Of a stretch of DNA of 64,000 bases, positions 25,501-33,267 are shown piece after piece (within the stretch, counting starts at the first letter, position 1; the number at the start of each line of letters is the position of its first letter). Under the pieces are notes generated by a model, which saw nothing but the letters and a program-made list of their open reading frames with translations, ran no database searches and was not told the DNA's origin. Source of the DNA: Rhodothermales bacterium (GTDB taxonomy: Bacteria; Bacteroidota; Rhodothermia; Rhodothermales; UBA10348); assembly GCA_040221055.1 (NCBI GenBank), contig JAVJVN010000014.1, positions 425,001 through 489,000 of the forward strand, in the 5' to 3' direction. The position numbers were made by a program, and so were the translations under genes.

Positions 25501-26635
25501 GCGCTCCGGCCCCCCGGAATACCCGTTTTTTTACGTCGACCAACAGGACCGATCCATTTGCGCCGGGAGCCAACAGGGTCACGGCATCGTCTGCAATGGA
25601 CGTCGTGGTCACGACCCGGACCGGATTCTTCCGGATGCGGAAAAGGCCTTGCGTGTACGTGCCTACCCACAACGTGCCTTCACTGTCCACGAACATGGGG
25701 GTCGCAGAGCCAGTCCGAAGGTCAAGGTCCAACACGTCCTTCGCCCCGATTCCGTTTTCCGGATACTTGACGAGTCTCGAACCTTCGCGGACCCACAGTG
25801 CCTTCTCGGCGGTCAGCACCTGTGGGCACGAGGACGCGGGGATATCGAAGTTGGCAACGACACGACCATCCATGGATCGGAGGATGAGTCGCGTGCCCTG
25901 CCGCTCCATGGCCACCACGGATCCTGCCCCGGCGTCGTACATGATGTACTCCCCGGCAGTTGGCAATGCGGGTTCGGGGCCGGATTCTTCCAACTTGTAG
26001 ATCATCCAGGAGGATGCCCCCGTGTTTGCGCATACGCCGGGTACGCGCGCGGTGGCTTTGCCGGCCGACATCCACGCCTGGCCGGACCGGTCCACCCTGA
26101 ACATGAAAATGGACAATCCTTCGTCCATCGGGAGGCGTCGGGGCACGCCGTCGTGCGTGTCGAACCGGTACAGGCCCCCGCTGCCAGCTGGGACGCCCCA
26201 CAGGCGACCCGCCCCGTCGCGGGTGAACGTGTTGAGGGTCATGACGCTGTCGTCGACGCCTCCGTGCCGGACCAGACTGTCGCCCCGGACGAACAGGATA
26301 TCGGAGCCATCGGCACTTCCACCGCGGGCGACGGCGGCCACGGAATCGGCGGTGACCGCGCTCAATCCGATGAACAGCGGGGAGTTGAGGGGCGGGTGGA
26401 TGCGCTGCGTGAGATCTTCGAACGCATAACCGTCGAACCGGGCGAGACCATTGTTGGTGGCCACCCAGAGGTATCCATCCGGGGATTGGTCCACGCCATA
26501 GATCTGGTTTCCCGGCAATCCGTGGCGCCCGTCGAACAACGTGACGTTGTACCTGGGGAGCTGTTGGATCTGCGCCGTGCCGTCAATCGGAAACAGCACG
26601 CAGAAAAGCGCTATGGACGCGAGTAATCGCGGCAT
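22571..26635 (-). CDS. Hybrid two-component system: propeller sensor, kinase, receiver and AraC output
   Basis: 1354 residues. After a signal peptide come Reg_prop propeller repeats (HGLPGNQIYGVDQSPDGYLWVATNNGLARFD; IRDVLLQPDGVLWAATESGLFRV), a Y_Y_Y domain (RYRYRLDGFDPDWVDAGEQREATYTNVPPGDY), one membrane helix (WSLMMLIGGLLLFAAYRV), HisKA with ISHEFRTPLTLIL (His about 842), HATPase (NLLGNAFKFTPSG, GTGIGLALVKSLVDHHGG), a receiver (LVVDDHADVRAY; Asp about 1158 in ISDVMMPDMDG) and a C-terminal AraC HTH (LAEAVGMGRTTLFRRFK, VSEVAYGVGFKSVAHFSTRFR). In Bacteroidota such proteins sense a sugar or other solute in the periplasm and switch on nearby genes. All catalytic residues appear intact. Possible targets are the two genes downstream. 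Confidence 0.95.
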   Translation of the reverse strand: MPRLLASIALFCVLFPIDGTAQIQQLPRYNVTLFDGRHGLPGNQIYGVDQSPDGYLWVATNNGLARFDGYAFEDLTQRIHPPLNSPLFIGLSAVTADSVAAVARGGSADGSDILFVRGDSLVRHGGVDDSVMTLNTFTRDGAGRLWGVPAGSGGLYRFDTHDGVPRRLPMDEGLSIFMFRVDRSGQAWMSAGKATARVPGVCANTGASSWMIYKLEESGPEPALPTAGEYIMYDAGAGSVVAMERQGTRLILRSMDGRVVANFDIPASSCPQVLTAEKALWVREGSRLVKYPENGIGAKDVLDLDLRTGSATPMFVDSEGTLWVGTYTQGLFRIRKNPVRVVTTTSIADDAVTLLAPGANGSVLLVDVKKRVFRGAGAQHSETVEPVPFLTGESIHERSRTERLTAERVPLPDGSVRITIVRHRPDEAPLRVAEYSSQSRIGGYFKAVAGSSDDLLFWTSDDAVLLRDAFGDAPSFQMLTEGKFGIRDVLLQPDGVLWAATESGLFRVDGTSEARFARDTGAPSSHFRSLHVDSRGTLWAGTYGQGLLRFDGDGFQAITEADGLFENAISAILEDDHGNLWMNGNKGIQRVALADLQAFFEGTAPTVPVTSFGAESGLVNPESTGSRAVKASDGTLWFPTFFGAAVVDPDEPLLTPPVARPPLIKAVMVDGVNILQRDGHARVRPDEQRFTVTYSGMSLRNPERQRYRYRLDGFDPDWVDAGEQREATYTNVPPGDYVFRLQRGSGAGDWSAEEAVALLSVAPVFFETRWFWSLMMLIGGLLLFAAYRVRTQQLRAREIHLNRIVRERTEDLKREKETVAAQAEELRSLDEAKSRLFANISHEFRTPLTLILGPLEDLRAGMHGGLTESARRQIQAAVRNGQRLLTLINQLLDVSRMETDQFRLEARPVDLGWFTGHVCAAFRVQAERNGHPFHVSIPDESVTVYIDPEHFQKVLTNLLGNAFKFTPSGKAIAVQVRSDADGAILEVSDEGPGMQPAEAARAFDRFYQADTSSTRRREGTGIGLALVKSLVDHHGGTVSLASSPGEGSTFTIRLPFGHAHLAPHEVLDEEDDAPPAFTLLPIVDDAMAEPDDALSQLPSPLAPDADVNTTVLVVDDHADVRAYIRTHLAPRYRIIEASNGQEALDMVHEALPDLVISDVMMPDMDGFELCDAIKQDPDVDFIPVLLLTARASQDSRLEGLGTGADDYLTKPFDMRELLIRVENILVGRQRLKRHYTAAASEPRPRASDPDVERALDIIEERLSEDDFSVQTLAEAVGMGRTTLFRRFKDALDQTPMDYLWQRRLSRAHDLLSTGSGTVSEVAYGVGFKSVAHFSTRFRDTYGVPPSAVHSGATH

Positions 26636-26786
26636 GGAGGGGGAAAGTAGTAGCCTGTGGGCGACGAGCCTGGAATCGGGAGGAATCGCAGGTCATCCTC
26701 AAACTACGTTTCCGCGGACTTCCAATGCGAAGGAGATCCTGGTGGATCCACACCGTGGTCAGGTTTTTGAAGACCCGGCGTACGCG

Positions 26787-26817
26787 TTGCTATCCAGGAA
26801 CGCATCCCGTATTATTG
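26787..26817 (+). promoter_or_regulatory. Candidate Bacteroidota-type promoter of the arginine operon
   Basis: TTG (26787-26789) and TATTATTG (26810-26817) are separated by 20 bp, close to the Bacteroidota -33 TTG / -7 TAnnTTTG arrangement. The transcript would begin near the leader peptide ATG at 26823. A second possibility is TTTG (26766) with TATCCAGG (26791), which would leave about 20 bases ahead of the leader. Confidence 0.4.
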
Positions 26818-26822
26818 CGCCC

Positions 26823-26909
26823 ATGTTCACGAACCGCACAGAGCGCCGCCGACTTCCCGTCCGACGTATGACCCCGATGGGCCATCCGGCAGTCCGTGCA
26901 CGCGTGTAG
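26823..26909 (+). CDS. Arginine-rich leader peptide of the arginine operon
   Basis: A 28-codon frame (ATG 26823, TAG 26907) with Arg at residues 5, 8, 9, 10, 14, 15, 25 and 27: eight Arg in 28, including an Arg-Arg-Arg and an Arg-Arg. A strong intrinsic terminator follows 26 bp after its stop, and then argG, the first gene of an eight-gene arginine cluster, starts at 27017. This is the layout of ribosome-mediated attenuation: ample charged tRNA-Arg lets the leader be read through and the terminator form, while stalling at Arg codons should prevent it. The Arg codons AGCGCCG at 26842-26848 are complementary to the right arm of the terminator (26957-26963). Confidence 0.72.
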   Translation: MFTNRTERRRLPVRRMTPMGHPAVRARV

Positions 26910-26934
26910 TGTAGACCATTGACACCCATGTTGC

Positions 26935-26970
26935 AGCGCTGATCCGGATCCCGGGTCGGCGCTTTTTTTT
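26935..26970 (+). terminator. Attenuator terminator ahead of argG
   Basis: An 11-bp stem (26935-26945 with 26953-26963, two G-U pairs) with a 7-base loop, followed by eight T (26963-26970). It lies between the Arg-rich leader peptide and argG. There is no other gene between the terminator and argG, so its natural role is premature termination of the arginine operon. Confidence 0.88.
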
Positions 26971-27016
26971 GCCCGTACTTTCCCTGTTCCACTTCGCCAA
27001 CTCCTGATAATTGCCC

Positions 27017-28213
27017 ATGTCCATTTTGGTAGCCTTCAGCGGGGGACTCGATACGTCCTTCTGTGTACCGTGGCTGAAAGAAGAATACAACCTGCCCATC
27101 ACGACGGTGACCGTCGACACGGGTGGCCTGTCGGCCCGCGAGCGCGCGGCCATCGAGAAGCGCGCACTGGAACTCGGCGCCGAGCGCCATATCCTGGTCG
27201 ATGCGCGTCAGGATCTGTTCGAGACACAGATCCAGTACCTCATCAAGGGAAATGTGCTGCGCGGTGACGTGTATCCGCTGAGCGTGGGCCCGGACCGGGT
27301 CGTACAGGCGCGGCACGTGGTCCGCGTGGCAAAGGAATTGGATGCGAAGTACGTGGCACACGGCTCCACCGGGGCCGGTAACGATCAGATCCGGTTCGAT
27401 GTGGCGCTGTCGGTGCTGGCGCGGGGCCTGGAAGTGCTCACGCCCATCCGGGACGGAAACCTGTCGCGGGCCGATACGACGGCGTTCCTGAAGGCCCGGG
27501 GATTCGACGTTCCGGCCTCCACGACCACCTATTCCATCAATACCGGCATGTGGGGAACGACCATCGGCGGGCGCGAGACGCTGGGCACGAAGCAGCCGCT
27601 GCCGGATGATGCGTATCCGGGCACGGTCAACCCGGCCGATGCGCCCGATGAGGCCCAGACCATCGAAATCGCCTTCGAAAAGGGCGTCCCGGTGGCACTC
27701 GAAGGGGCGCCGCTGGATCCTGTAAACCTCATTGAAGCCCTGAACGAAATGGGCGCGGCCCACGGGGTGGGCCGCGCCATCCATGTGGGTGACACCATCC
27801 TGGGCATAAAAGGCCGCGTGGCGTTCGAGGCACCGGCGGCGCTCGTCCTCATCCAGGCCCACCGGGAGCTCGAAAAACTGGTGCTCACCCGCTGGCAGCG
27901 GTACCACAAGGACCAATTGGCGGATTTCTACGGTATGATGGTGCATGAGGCCCAGTACTTCGATCCCGCACTCCGGGATATCGAGGCGCTGTTCAATGCT
28001 TCGCAGGAGTATGTGACCGGCACCGTGTCGGTCCGGCTGTTCAAAGGCCACTCCAGCGTGGAGGGTGCGGAGAGCCCGTATTCCATGTTCAATACGTCCG
28101 TCGCCACATACGGTGAGACCAACACCCTCTGGGATGGTCGGGATGCCCGCGGATTCGCGCGTATCCTGGGTGTCCAGTCCATGTTGTCTCCATCCAATCG
28201 GGACCAGTCATGA
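27017..28213 (+). CDS. argG: Argininosuccinate synthase
   Basis: 398 residues from ATG 27017. Joins citrulline and aspartate with ATP in the next-to-last step of arginine synthesis. The ATP-pyrophosphatase P-loop SGGLDTS is at residues 8-14. Other family strings are YVAHGSTGAGNDQIRFD and INTGMWGTTIGG, near the sites for citrulline/aspartate. The length matches the family. First structural gene after the leader/terminator; its stop overlaps the DUF1611 start (ATGA), so the operon is tightly coupled from here on. Confidence 0.97.
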   Translation: MSILVAFSGGLDTSFCVPWLKEEYNLPITTVTVDTGGLSARERAAIEKRALELGAERHILVDARQDLFETQIQYLIKGNVLRGDVYPLSVGPDRVVQARHVVRVAKELDAKYVAHGSTGAGNDQIRFDVALSVLARGLEVLTPIRDGNLSRADTTAFLKARGFDVPASTTTYSINTGMWGTTIGGRETLGTKQPLPDDAYPGTVNPADAPDEAQTIEIAFEKGVPVALEGAPLDPVNLIEALNEMGAAHGVGRAIHVGDTILGIKGRVAFEAPAALVLIQAHRELEKLVLTRWQRYHKDQLADFYGMMVHEAQYFDPALRDIEALFNASQEYVTGTVSVRLFKGHSSVEGAESPYSMFNTSVATYGETNTLWDGRDARGFARILGVQSMLSPSNRDQS

Positions 28214-29298
28214 TGAAAGACACCAAGCAGATTCACGCCACCTACGTATCGTCCACCGCGGCCGTGACGGGCATCACGAAAGACGTCACCGTTTCGGACT
28301 ACGTGGTGGCCCAGGAAGGCTACTGTCTGGTGGTCGAGGCGCTTGAATCGAAACCGCATTACAACCAGATCGAGTGCGAGGACGGCGAGTTCCGCACCAT
28401 CGCCCAGGGGGACATCCTGGTCGGCGTGCTCGGCGAGCGGAAAGCGCTGAAGGGATACAGCGGCGTGGTGCCGCGCTCGGCGCATCCGGGAGACACGCTG
28501 CACGTGTTGAACATAGGCGGCGTCATTGGCACCTGCACGTCGGATCATCCCGATCTCGGGCCGGCGCTGCGTGTGAAAGTCATCGGGGCGGCCATGGTGG
28601 AGCTCAACGGTCGTCTGGTCCATGCGCGCATCCAGGACTTTGCACTGCAGCCCATTGAGCGCCTGGAGCAATCCGTGCCGCTCGTGTTCATCAGCGGGAC
28701 GGCCATGAATACCGGCAAGACGTGGGCCGCGTGCGAGCTCGTGCAGCGCCTGACGGGGCACGGGCTGAAGGTGTGTGCGGCGAAGGCCACGGGTGTGGCG
28801 CTCATGCGCGACATCAATACCATCAAGCGCCACGGGGCAGTACGCGTCATGTCGTTCACTGACGTGGGGCTCGTATCGTCCACCTCGAAGGCCATGTCCT
28901 CGTACGTGAAGGCCATCATCAAGGAGCTCTCGCGGGAGGAGCCGGACGTGATCGTGATTGAGCTCGGCGACGGGATCATCGGGTATTACGGCGTGGATGA
29001 GCTTTTGCAGGACAAGGAATTGCAGGCTTTCGCGGCAGCGCACATCGTAGCCGCCGTGGACCTTGCAGGCGTGTGGGCTGCCCAGCAACTGTTCAAGGAG
29101 CGGTACCATGCCGAAATCACGTGCATCACGGGACCCGTGACGGACAACGGCGTCGGACAGCAATACATCCGGCAGGTCATGGGCCTTGCGGCCATCAACG
29201 CCCGCGAGGAACCGGCCCGCATGGGCAATGTGGTAGCGGCGCGTTTGAACAAGAAAAAGGGACTCATGGAGTTGGCCAATGAATCGGACATCGGATAG
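28210..29298 (+). CDS. DUF1611 P-loop protein, candidate glutamate N-acyltransferase
   Basis: 362 residues. The C-terminal half holds a P-loop-like FISGTAMNTGKTWAACEL (about 160-177) and IVIELGDGIIG; the N-terminal half is the DUF1611 N-domain (GVVPRSAHPGDTLHVLNIGGVIGT). As I recall, the DUF1611 protein DgcN is a D-glutamate N-acetyltransferase. Here the gene lies inside an arginine operon, overlapping argG and argC, and no argA, argJ or GNAT gene is present in the cluster. I infer that it makes the N-acyl-glutamate that ArgB phosphorylates. The acyl donor (acetyl- or succinyl-CoA) and the stereochemistry are unknown. Confidence 0.8.
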   Translation: MMKDTKQIHATYVSSTAAVTGITKDVTVSDYVVAQEGYCLVVEALESKPHYNQIECEDGEFRTIAQGDILVGVLGERKALKGYSGVVPRSAHPGDTLHVLNIGGVIGTCTSDHPDLGPALRVKVIGAAMVELNGRLVHARIQDFALQPIERLEQSVPLVFISGTAMNTGKTWAACELVQRLTGHGLKVCAAKATGVALMRDINTIKRHGAVRVMSFTDVGLVSSTSKAMSSYVKAIIKELSREEPDVIVIELGDGIIGYYGVDELLQDKELQAFAAAHIVAAVDLAGVWAAQQLFKERYHAEITCITGPVTDNGVGQQYIRQVMGLAAINAREEPARMGNVVAARLNKKKGLMELANESDIG

Positions 29299-30292
29299 CC
29301 CCGTCCGCGTCGGCATCCTGCACGGCGCCGGTTACGTGGGGCGCGAGGTCATCGGCCTCGTGCTCCGGCATCCGGGCCTGCGCCTGGTGGCCGTGACCAG
29401 TTCCACGTTCGCCGGGCAGCCGCTGTGGGTGTCGCATCCGTCGCTGCGCGGCGTGACTGATCTGCGCTTCAGCGACGTACTGGATGAGAGTGTCGATGCA
29501 CTCTTCGTGACCGCCGGGCACGGCCAGAGTGCGAGCGCCATCGGGAAGGCCCGCGACGAGGGATTCGACGGCGTGATCGTGGACTTGAGTGCGGACTTCC
29601 GGTATCCGGACGTCGCCTCCTACGAGCGGTGGATCGGGGCGCAGCATACGCGGCCGGACCTGCTGCCGGGGGCCATCTACTCGTTGCCCGAAATCACGGG
29701 CGATCTGCCGTCCGATGCGCGGCTCATTGCCAATCCGGGGTGCTTCGCGACCGCCCAGGCCCTGGCGCTCTGGCCGCTCTCCCTGAACGTACCGGACAGC
29801 CCGGTTGCGGTTACCGCGCTCACGGGAGCCTCCGGGTCGGGCGCCACGCCGAAGCCCGGCACGCACTTCCCGGACCGCGACGGCAACGTGAAGGCCTACA
29901 AGGTGTTCGAGCACCAGCACGCGGCCGAAATCAGCCAGTTGTTTCCGCCCGGATACGACTTCTCATTCGTACCGGTCTCCGGTCCCTGGACGCGCGGCAT
30001 CTGGGGGACGGCGCAGGTGATGGTGCCGGAGGGCACGACGTCCGACGACGTGGCGTCCTGGTTTCGCCAGGCCTATGGCGAAGCCCCCCTCATCCGGCTC
30101 TTGCCCGGCTCGTTGCCGGAAATGCTTCACGTTGTGAACACGCCATTCGCCGATCTGGGGTGGGTCCTGTCGGACCGCCACCTCGTGGTCGGCTTCAGTA
30201 TTGACAACCTCATGAAGGGAGCGGCCTCCCAGGCCATCCAGAACCTCAATCTTGCCCTTGGTTTGCCCGCGGAGGCGGGCCTGCTGCCATGA
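29279..30292 (+). CDS. argC: N-acyl-gamma-glutamyl-phosphate reductase
   Basis: 337 residues; starts inside the end of the DUF1611 gene (20-bp overlap). Reduces N-acyl-glutamyl phosphate to the semialdehyde with NADPH. Visible: nucleotide-binding start VGILHGAGYVGREVIGLVLRH, the catalytic Cys in ANPGCFATAQALAL, and the conserved TGASGSGATPKPGTHF with HEHQHAAEI-like context (FEHQHAAEISQL). Ends with a 4-bp overlap onto argD. Family length and motifs are standard. The acyl group (acetyl or succinyl) cannot be told from this gene. Confidence 0.96.
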   Translation: MNRTSDSPVRVGILHGAGYVGREVIGLVLRHPGLRLVAVTSSTFAGQPLWVSHPSLRGVTDLRFSDVLDESVDALFVTAGHGQSASAIGKARDEGFDGVIVDLSADFRYPDVASYERWIGAQHTRPDLLPGAIYSLPEITGDLPSDARLIANPGCFATAQALALWPLSLNVPDSPVAVTALTGASGSGATPKPGTHFPDRDGNVKAYKVFEHQHAAEISQLFPPGYDFSFVPVSGPWTRGIWGTAQVMVPEGTTSDDVASWFRQAYGEAPLIRLLPGSLPEMLHVVNTPFADLGWVLSDRHLVVGFSIDNLMKGAASQAIQNLNLALGLPAEAGLLP

Positions 30293-31506
30293 CCGCAACC
30301 ACATCAACCCATCCCGCTGCCATGACCCGCGATGAATTGATGGCTCTGGAGGATCGTCTCCAGCTGCCTACCTACAACAAGCTTCCCATTGTCGTGGACC
30401 GGGCCGAAGGCTCCTGGTTGTGGGACCTGAACGGCAACAAGTACCTGGATTTCTACGGGGGGCACTGTGTGGCGCTCCTCGGACACACCCATCCGCGGGT
30501 CGTGAAGGCGCTCCAGGAGCAGAGCAAAAAGATCCTGTTCTATTCGAACCTGGTCTACTCCCCGGTGCGGGCCCGGGCCACCGAGAAGCTCATGCGCCTC
30601 GCGCCGCCCGAAATGCATCAGGTGTTTTTCTGTTCGACCGGCACGGAGGCCAACGAGACGGCCCTCAAACTCGCGCGCAAGGCCACCGGCCGCGGCCGCG
30701 TGGTGGCCGCCGATGGCGATTTCCACGGGCGGACCATGGGGTCGCTTGCCGCAACGTCCTTCCCGAAATACCGCGCCGGCTATGAAAAGGTGTTTCCCGA
30801 TACCGTTTTCGTGCCGTTCGGCGACGCGGAGGCCCTGGAACAGGCGCTGGCGCATCCCGATGGCGTGGCCGCCTTCATCATTGAGCCCATCCAGTCCATG
30901 GCCGGCGTTACGACCGCACCGGCATCCTATTTCCGGGCGGTCCGTGAGCTGTGCGACCGGGCCGGCACCAAACTGGTGTTCGACGAAGTGCAGACCGGTG
31001 TCGGTCGCACGGGGACGTTCTCGATTTCGGACCACTTCGGCATGCGGCCCGACATGATTACCCTGGCCAAGAGCCTCGGCTCCGGGATTCCGGTCGGTGC
31101 GGTGCTGGTGAACGAGGCCGTCGCATCGTCCGTCTCGTTCGGCGACCAGGGCACGACATTCGGGGGCGGCATGATGCCCATGGCCGCCATGGAAGCCACC
31201 ATGGACGCATTGCTGGAGGACGGCATCATGGAGCGCGCATCCATCATCCATGACCGCATCCGGGACGGCATTTCATCCTACGGGGGTACGCTCCGCGGGG
31301 CCGGTTGCCTGATCGGCCTGGAGGCCTCGCGGCCCGTGGGTCCGATTGTGGCCGGGCTGCGCAAGGAAGGGGTCATTGTGGGCGGGTCGCTCGATCCGAA
31401 TGTCATGCGCCTCATGCCGCCGCTTACGGCGACGAATGAGGAAGTGGACTTTTTCATTGATGCGTTCTCCCGCGTGGTGGAGCCCATCCTGGCCGCGGAC
31501 GCATGA
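30289..31506 (+). CDS. argD: N-acylornithine aminotransferase (class III, PLP)
   Basis: 405 residues. Moves an amino group from glutamate to N-acyl-glutamate semialdehyde. The class III pattern is clear: NKYLDFYGGHCVALLGHTHP, FFCSTGTEANETALKLAR, DFHGRTMGSLAAT, LVFDEVQTGVGRTG and the PLP lysine in MITLAKSLGSGIPVGA. Overlaps argC and argF' by 4 bp each. An ATG at 30322 would give a shorter protein that still holds all motifs; the upstream start is preferred for the overlap. Confidence 0.95.
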   Translation: MTATTSTHPAAMTRDELMALEDRLQLPTYNKLPIVVDRAEGSWLWDLNGNKYLDFYGGHCVALLGHTHPRVVKALQEQSKKILFYSNLVYSPVRARATEKLMRLAPPEMHQVFFCSTGTEANETALKLARKATGRGRVVAADGDFHGRTMGSLAATSFPKYRAGYEKVFPDTVFVPFGDAEALEQALAHPDGVAAFIIEPIQSMAGVTTAPASYFRAVRELCDRAGTKLVFDEVQTGVGRTGTFSISDHFGMRPDMITLAKSLGSGIPVGAVLVNEAVASSVSFGDQGTTFGGGMMPMAAMEATMDALLEDGIMERASIIHDRIRDGISSYGGTLRGAGCLIGLEASRPVGPIVAGLRKEGVIVGGSLDPNVMRLMPPLTATNEEVDFFIDAFSRVVEPILAADA

Positions 31507-32510
31507 ACCACCTGCTGGACTGGCCGTCAATACCCGATGCGATCTGGGAAGCCTGCCTGGACCGTGCCCTCGTGCACGCTTCGGACCGGTACGGAAACCG
31601 GGACCGGGCACGGGAGCAGGCGCTGGCTCTCGTGTTTTTCAACGATTCGCTGCGTACGCGGGTCTCCATGGAGCTTGCCGCGCAGCAGCTCGGCGCTGAC
31701 GTGACCACCGTCGTCCCGGGTCAGGGAACGTGGGGCTTCGCCTGGGGCGACGGACGAATGGATGGCTCCGAGGCCGAGCACATCCGCGAGGCCGTGGCCG
31801 TGCTGTCCCGCTACGCCACGGCGATTGGCGTGCGGTTGTTTGCCAGCGGGACGGATCTGGAGGCCGACCGCACGGAGGCCCGACTGAAGGCGTTCGCCGC
31901 GGCGTCGTCCGTTCCGGTCGTGAACCTCGAGTCGGCGTACGGGCATCCGTGCCAGGCGCTGGCCGATGCCGCCGTCGTGCGGCGCCATCTGGGCGACCCT
32001 CGCGGTCGACGGTTCGTGTTGTCCTGGGCGCCGCATCCGCGCCCGTTGCCCATGGCGGTACCGAACTCGGCGCTCCTGATGGCGGCCCGATTGGGGATGC
32101 ACGTCACGGTCGCCCGGCCCGACGGCTTTGCCCTGGATGAGGCTGTCATGCAGACGGCCCGCTCATTGGCCTCCGCGTCCGGCGGATCCGTCGAGGAAGG
32201 CGCGGACCAGGATGCGGCTGTGGCAGGGTCGGATATCGTGTATGTGAAGGCGTGGGGCGGGCTGGGTCGCTACACGGACCCGGCGGCCGAAGCCGCGCTA
32301 CGTGCGCGTCACGGTTCGTGGACCATGACGCAGGCGAGGATGGACACCACCCGCGATGGCCGGTTCATGCATTGCCTCCCCGTGCGGCGGGACGTTGTCG
32401 TGGAGTCGGCGGTGCTCGAAGGAGGAGCGACGCTGCATCTGGACCAGGCCGAGTTCCGGCTGCACGCCCAGAAGGCCATCCTGGAATACGTCTGGGGGCT
32501 CCTGCCGTGA
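31503..32510 (+). CDS. argF': N-acylornithine carbamoyltransferase (ArgF'), probably N-succinyl type
   Basis: 335 residues. Carbamoylates N-acyl-ornithine rather than ornithine. The carbamoyl-phosphate loop is SLRTR (49-53), with MHCLPVRRDV later and the Lys of RLHAQKAIL that is carboxylated in studied enzymes. The residue that sets the acyl group lies in MDGSEAEH (86-93): Glu in Xanthomonas N-acetylornithine enzymes, Pro in the Bacteroides N-succinylornithine enzyme, Ala91 here. As I recall, Ala at this position gives N-succinylornithine activity in engineered enzymes, so succinyl is the better guess. 4-bp overlap with argD and 1-bp with argB. Confidence 0.93.
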   Translation: MNHLLDWPSIPDAIWEACLDRALVHASDRYGNRDRAREQALALVFFNDSLRTRVSMELAAQQLGADVTTVVPGQGTWGFAWGDGRMDGSEAEHIREAVAVLSRYATAIGVRLFASGTDLEADRTEARLKAFAAASSVPVVNLESAYGHPCQALADAAVVRRHLGDPRGRRFVLSWAPHPRPLPMAVPNSALLMAARLGMHVTVARPDGFALDEAVMQTARSLASASGGSVEEGADQDAAVAGSDIVYVKAWGGLGRYTDPAAEAALRARHGSWTMTQARMDTTRDGRFMHCLPVRRDVVVESAVLEGGATLHLDQAEFRLHAQKAILEYVWGLLP

Positions 32511-33265
32511 TGACCGTCGTCAAAATCGGGGGTGCACTGCTCGGCGCCGATCTTTCGGGGTTCTGGGAGCAGGTTGCGGCGCTGGAAGGACAGGTCGTCA
32601 TTGTGCACGGCGGCGGACCGCAGTCCACCGACATGGCGCGACGGCTGGGGCACGAGCCCCGGATGGTCCGTGGTCGGCGGGTGACCTCCGATCTGGACCT
32701 GGCCATCGTGAAATGGGTGCTCCGGGGAGAGCTGTCCACCGATCTGGTGGGCTCGGCGCTGCAGGCGGGCGTCCGGGCCGTGGGTATTTCCGGGGCCGAT
32801 GCGGGCATGGTCCGCGTGGATCGCCGCCCGCCGTGGACCGTGGACGGTGAGGACGTGGATTTCGGCTGGGTGGGGGATGTGACATCGGTGGATGCGCGCT
32901 TGGTCAGCGATTTGCTGGATGCGGGCTGGGTGCCCATTGTGACGCCCATGGGGACCGATGCGTCCGGGCAGGTCTACAACGTGAATGCCGACACGATCGC
33001 GCTCGAACTGGCCGCAGCGCTGAAGGCGGACACATTCCTGCTGGCCACGGAAGTGGGCGGGGTGTTGGGCGCCGACGGCCAGCGCATCGAGCGCCTGCCG
33101 GGCGCCGTGGCCGACGCCGGTGTCCAGGGCGGCTGGATTGCCGGTGGCATGCAGGTGAAGGTGCACGTCGCCCGGCAGGCGCTGGCGCGCGGCGTCGGCG
33201 CCGCCTGGGTTGTCGCCGCCGACGACCTGGTCCACCGGGAACGCGCCACGCAGGTGGAGGAATAG
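32510..33265 (+). CDS. argB: N-acylglutamate kinase
   Basis: 251 residues, starting at the last base of the argF' stop. Phosphorylates N-acyl-glutamate. The amino-acid-kinase fold is seen in VVKIGGALL (residues 3-11), VVIVHGGGPQSTDMARRLG, VNADTIALELAAALKAD and LATEVGGVLG, with WIAGGMQVKVHVARQAL near the end. At 251 residues it belongs to the short class. No regulatory N-terminal helix of the arginine-sensitive kinases is evident, so control may rest mostly on attenuation. Confidence 0.95.
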   Translation: MTVVKIGGALLGADLSGFWEQVAALEGQVVIVHGGGPQSTDMARRLGHEPRMVRGRRVTSDLDLAIVKWVLRGELSTDLVGSALQAGVRAVGISGADAGMVRVDRRPPWTVDGEDVDFGWVGDVTSVDARLVSDLLDAGWVPIVTPMGTDASGQVYNVNADTIALELAAALKADTFLLATEVGGVLGADGQRIERLPGAVADAGVQGGWIAGGMQVKVHVARQALARGVGAAWVVAADDLVHRERATQVEE

Positions 33266-33267
33266 CC

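Noticed and set aside
24869-26626. 585-codon plus-strand frame
   Set aside because: Antisense to the hybrid two-component regulator; composition is that of a shadow frame.
26928-26942. Four-codon frame (Met-Leu-Gln-Arg) inside the attenuator stem
   Set aside because: Ends on an Arg codon, which is tempting, but it is too short to call a gene and lacks a ribosome site.
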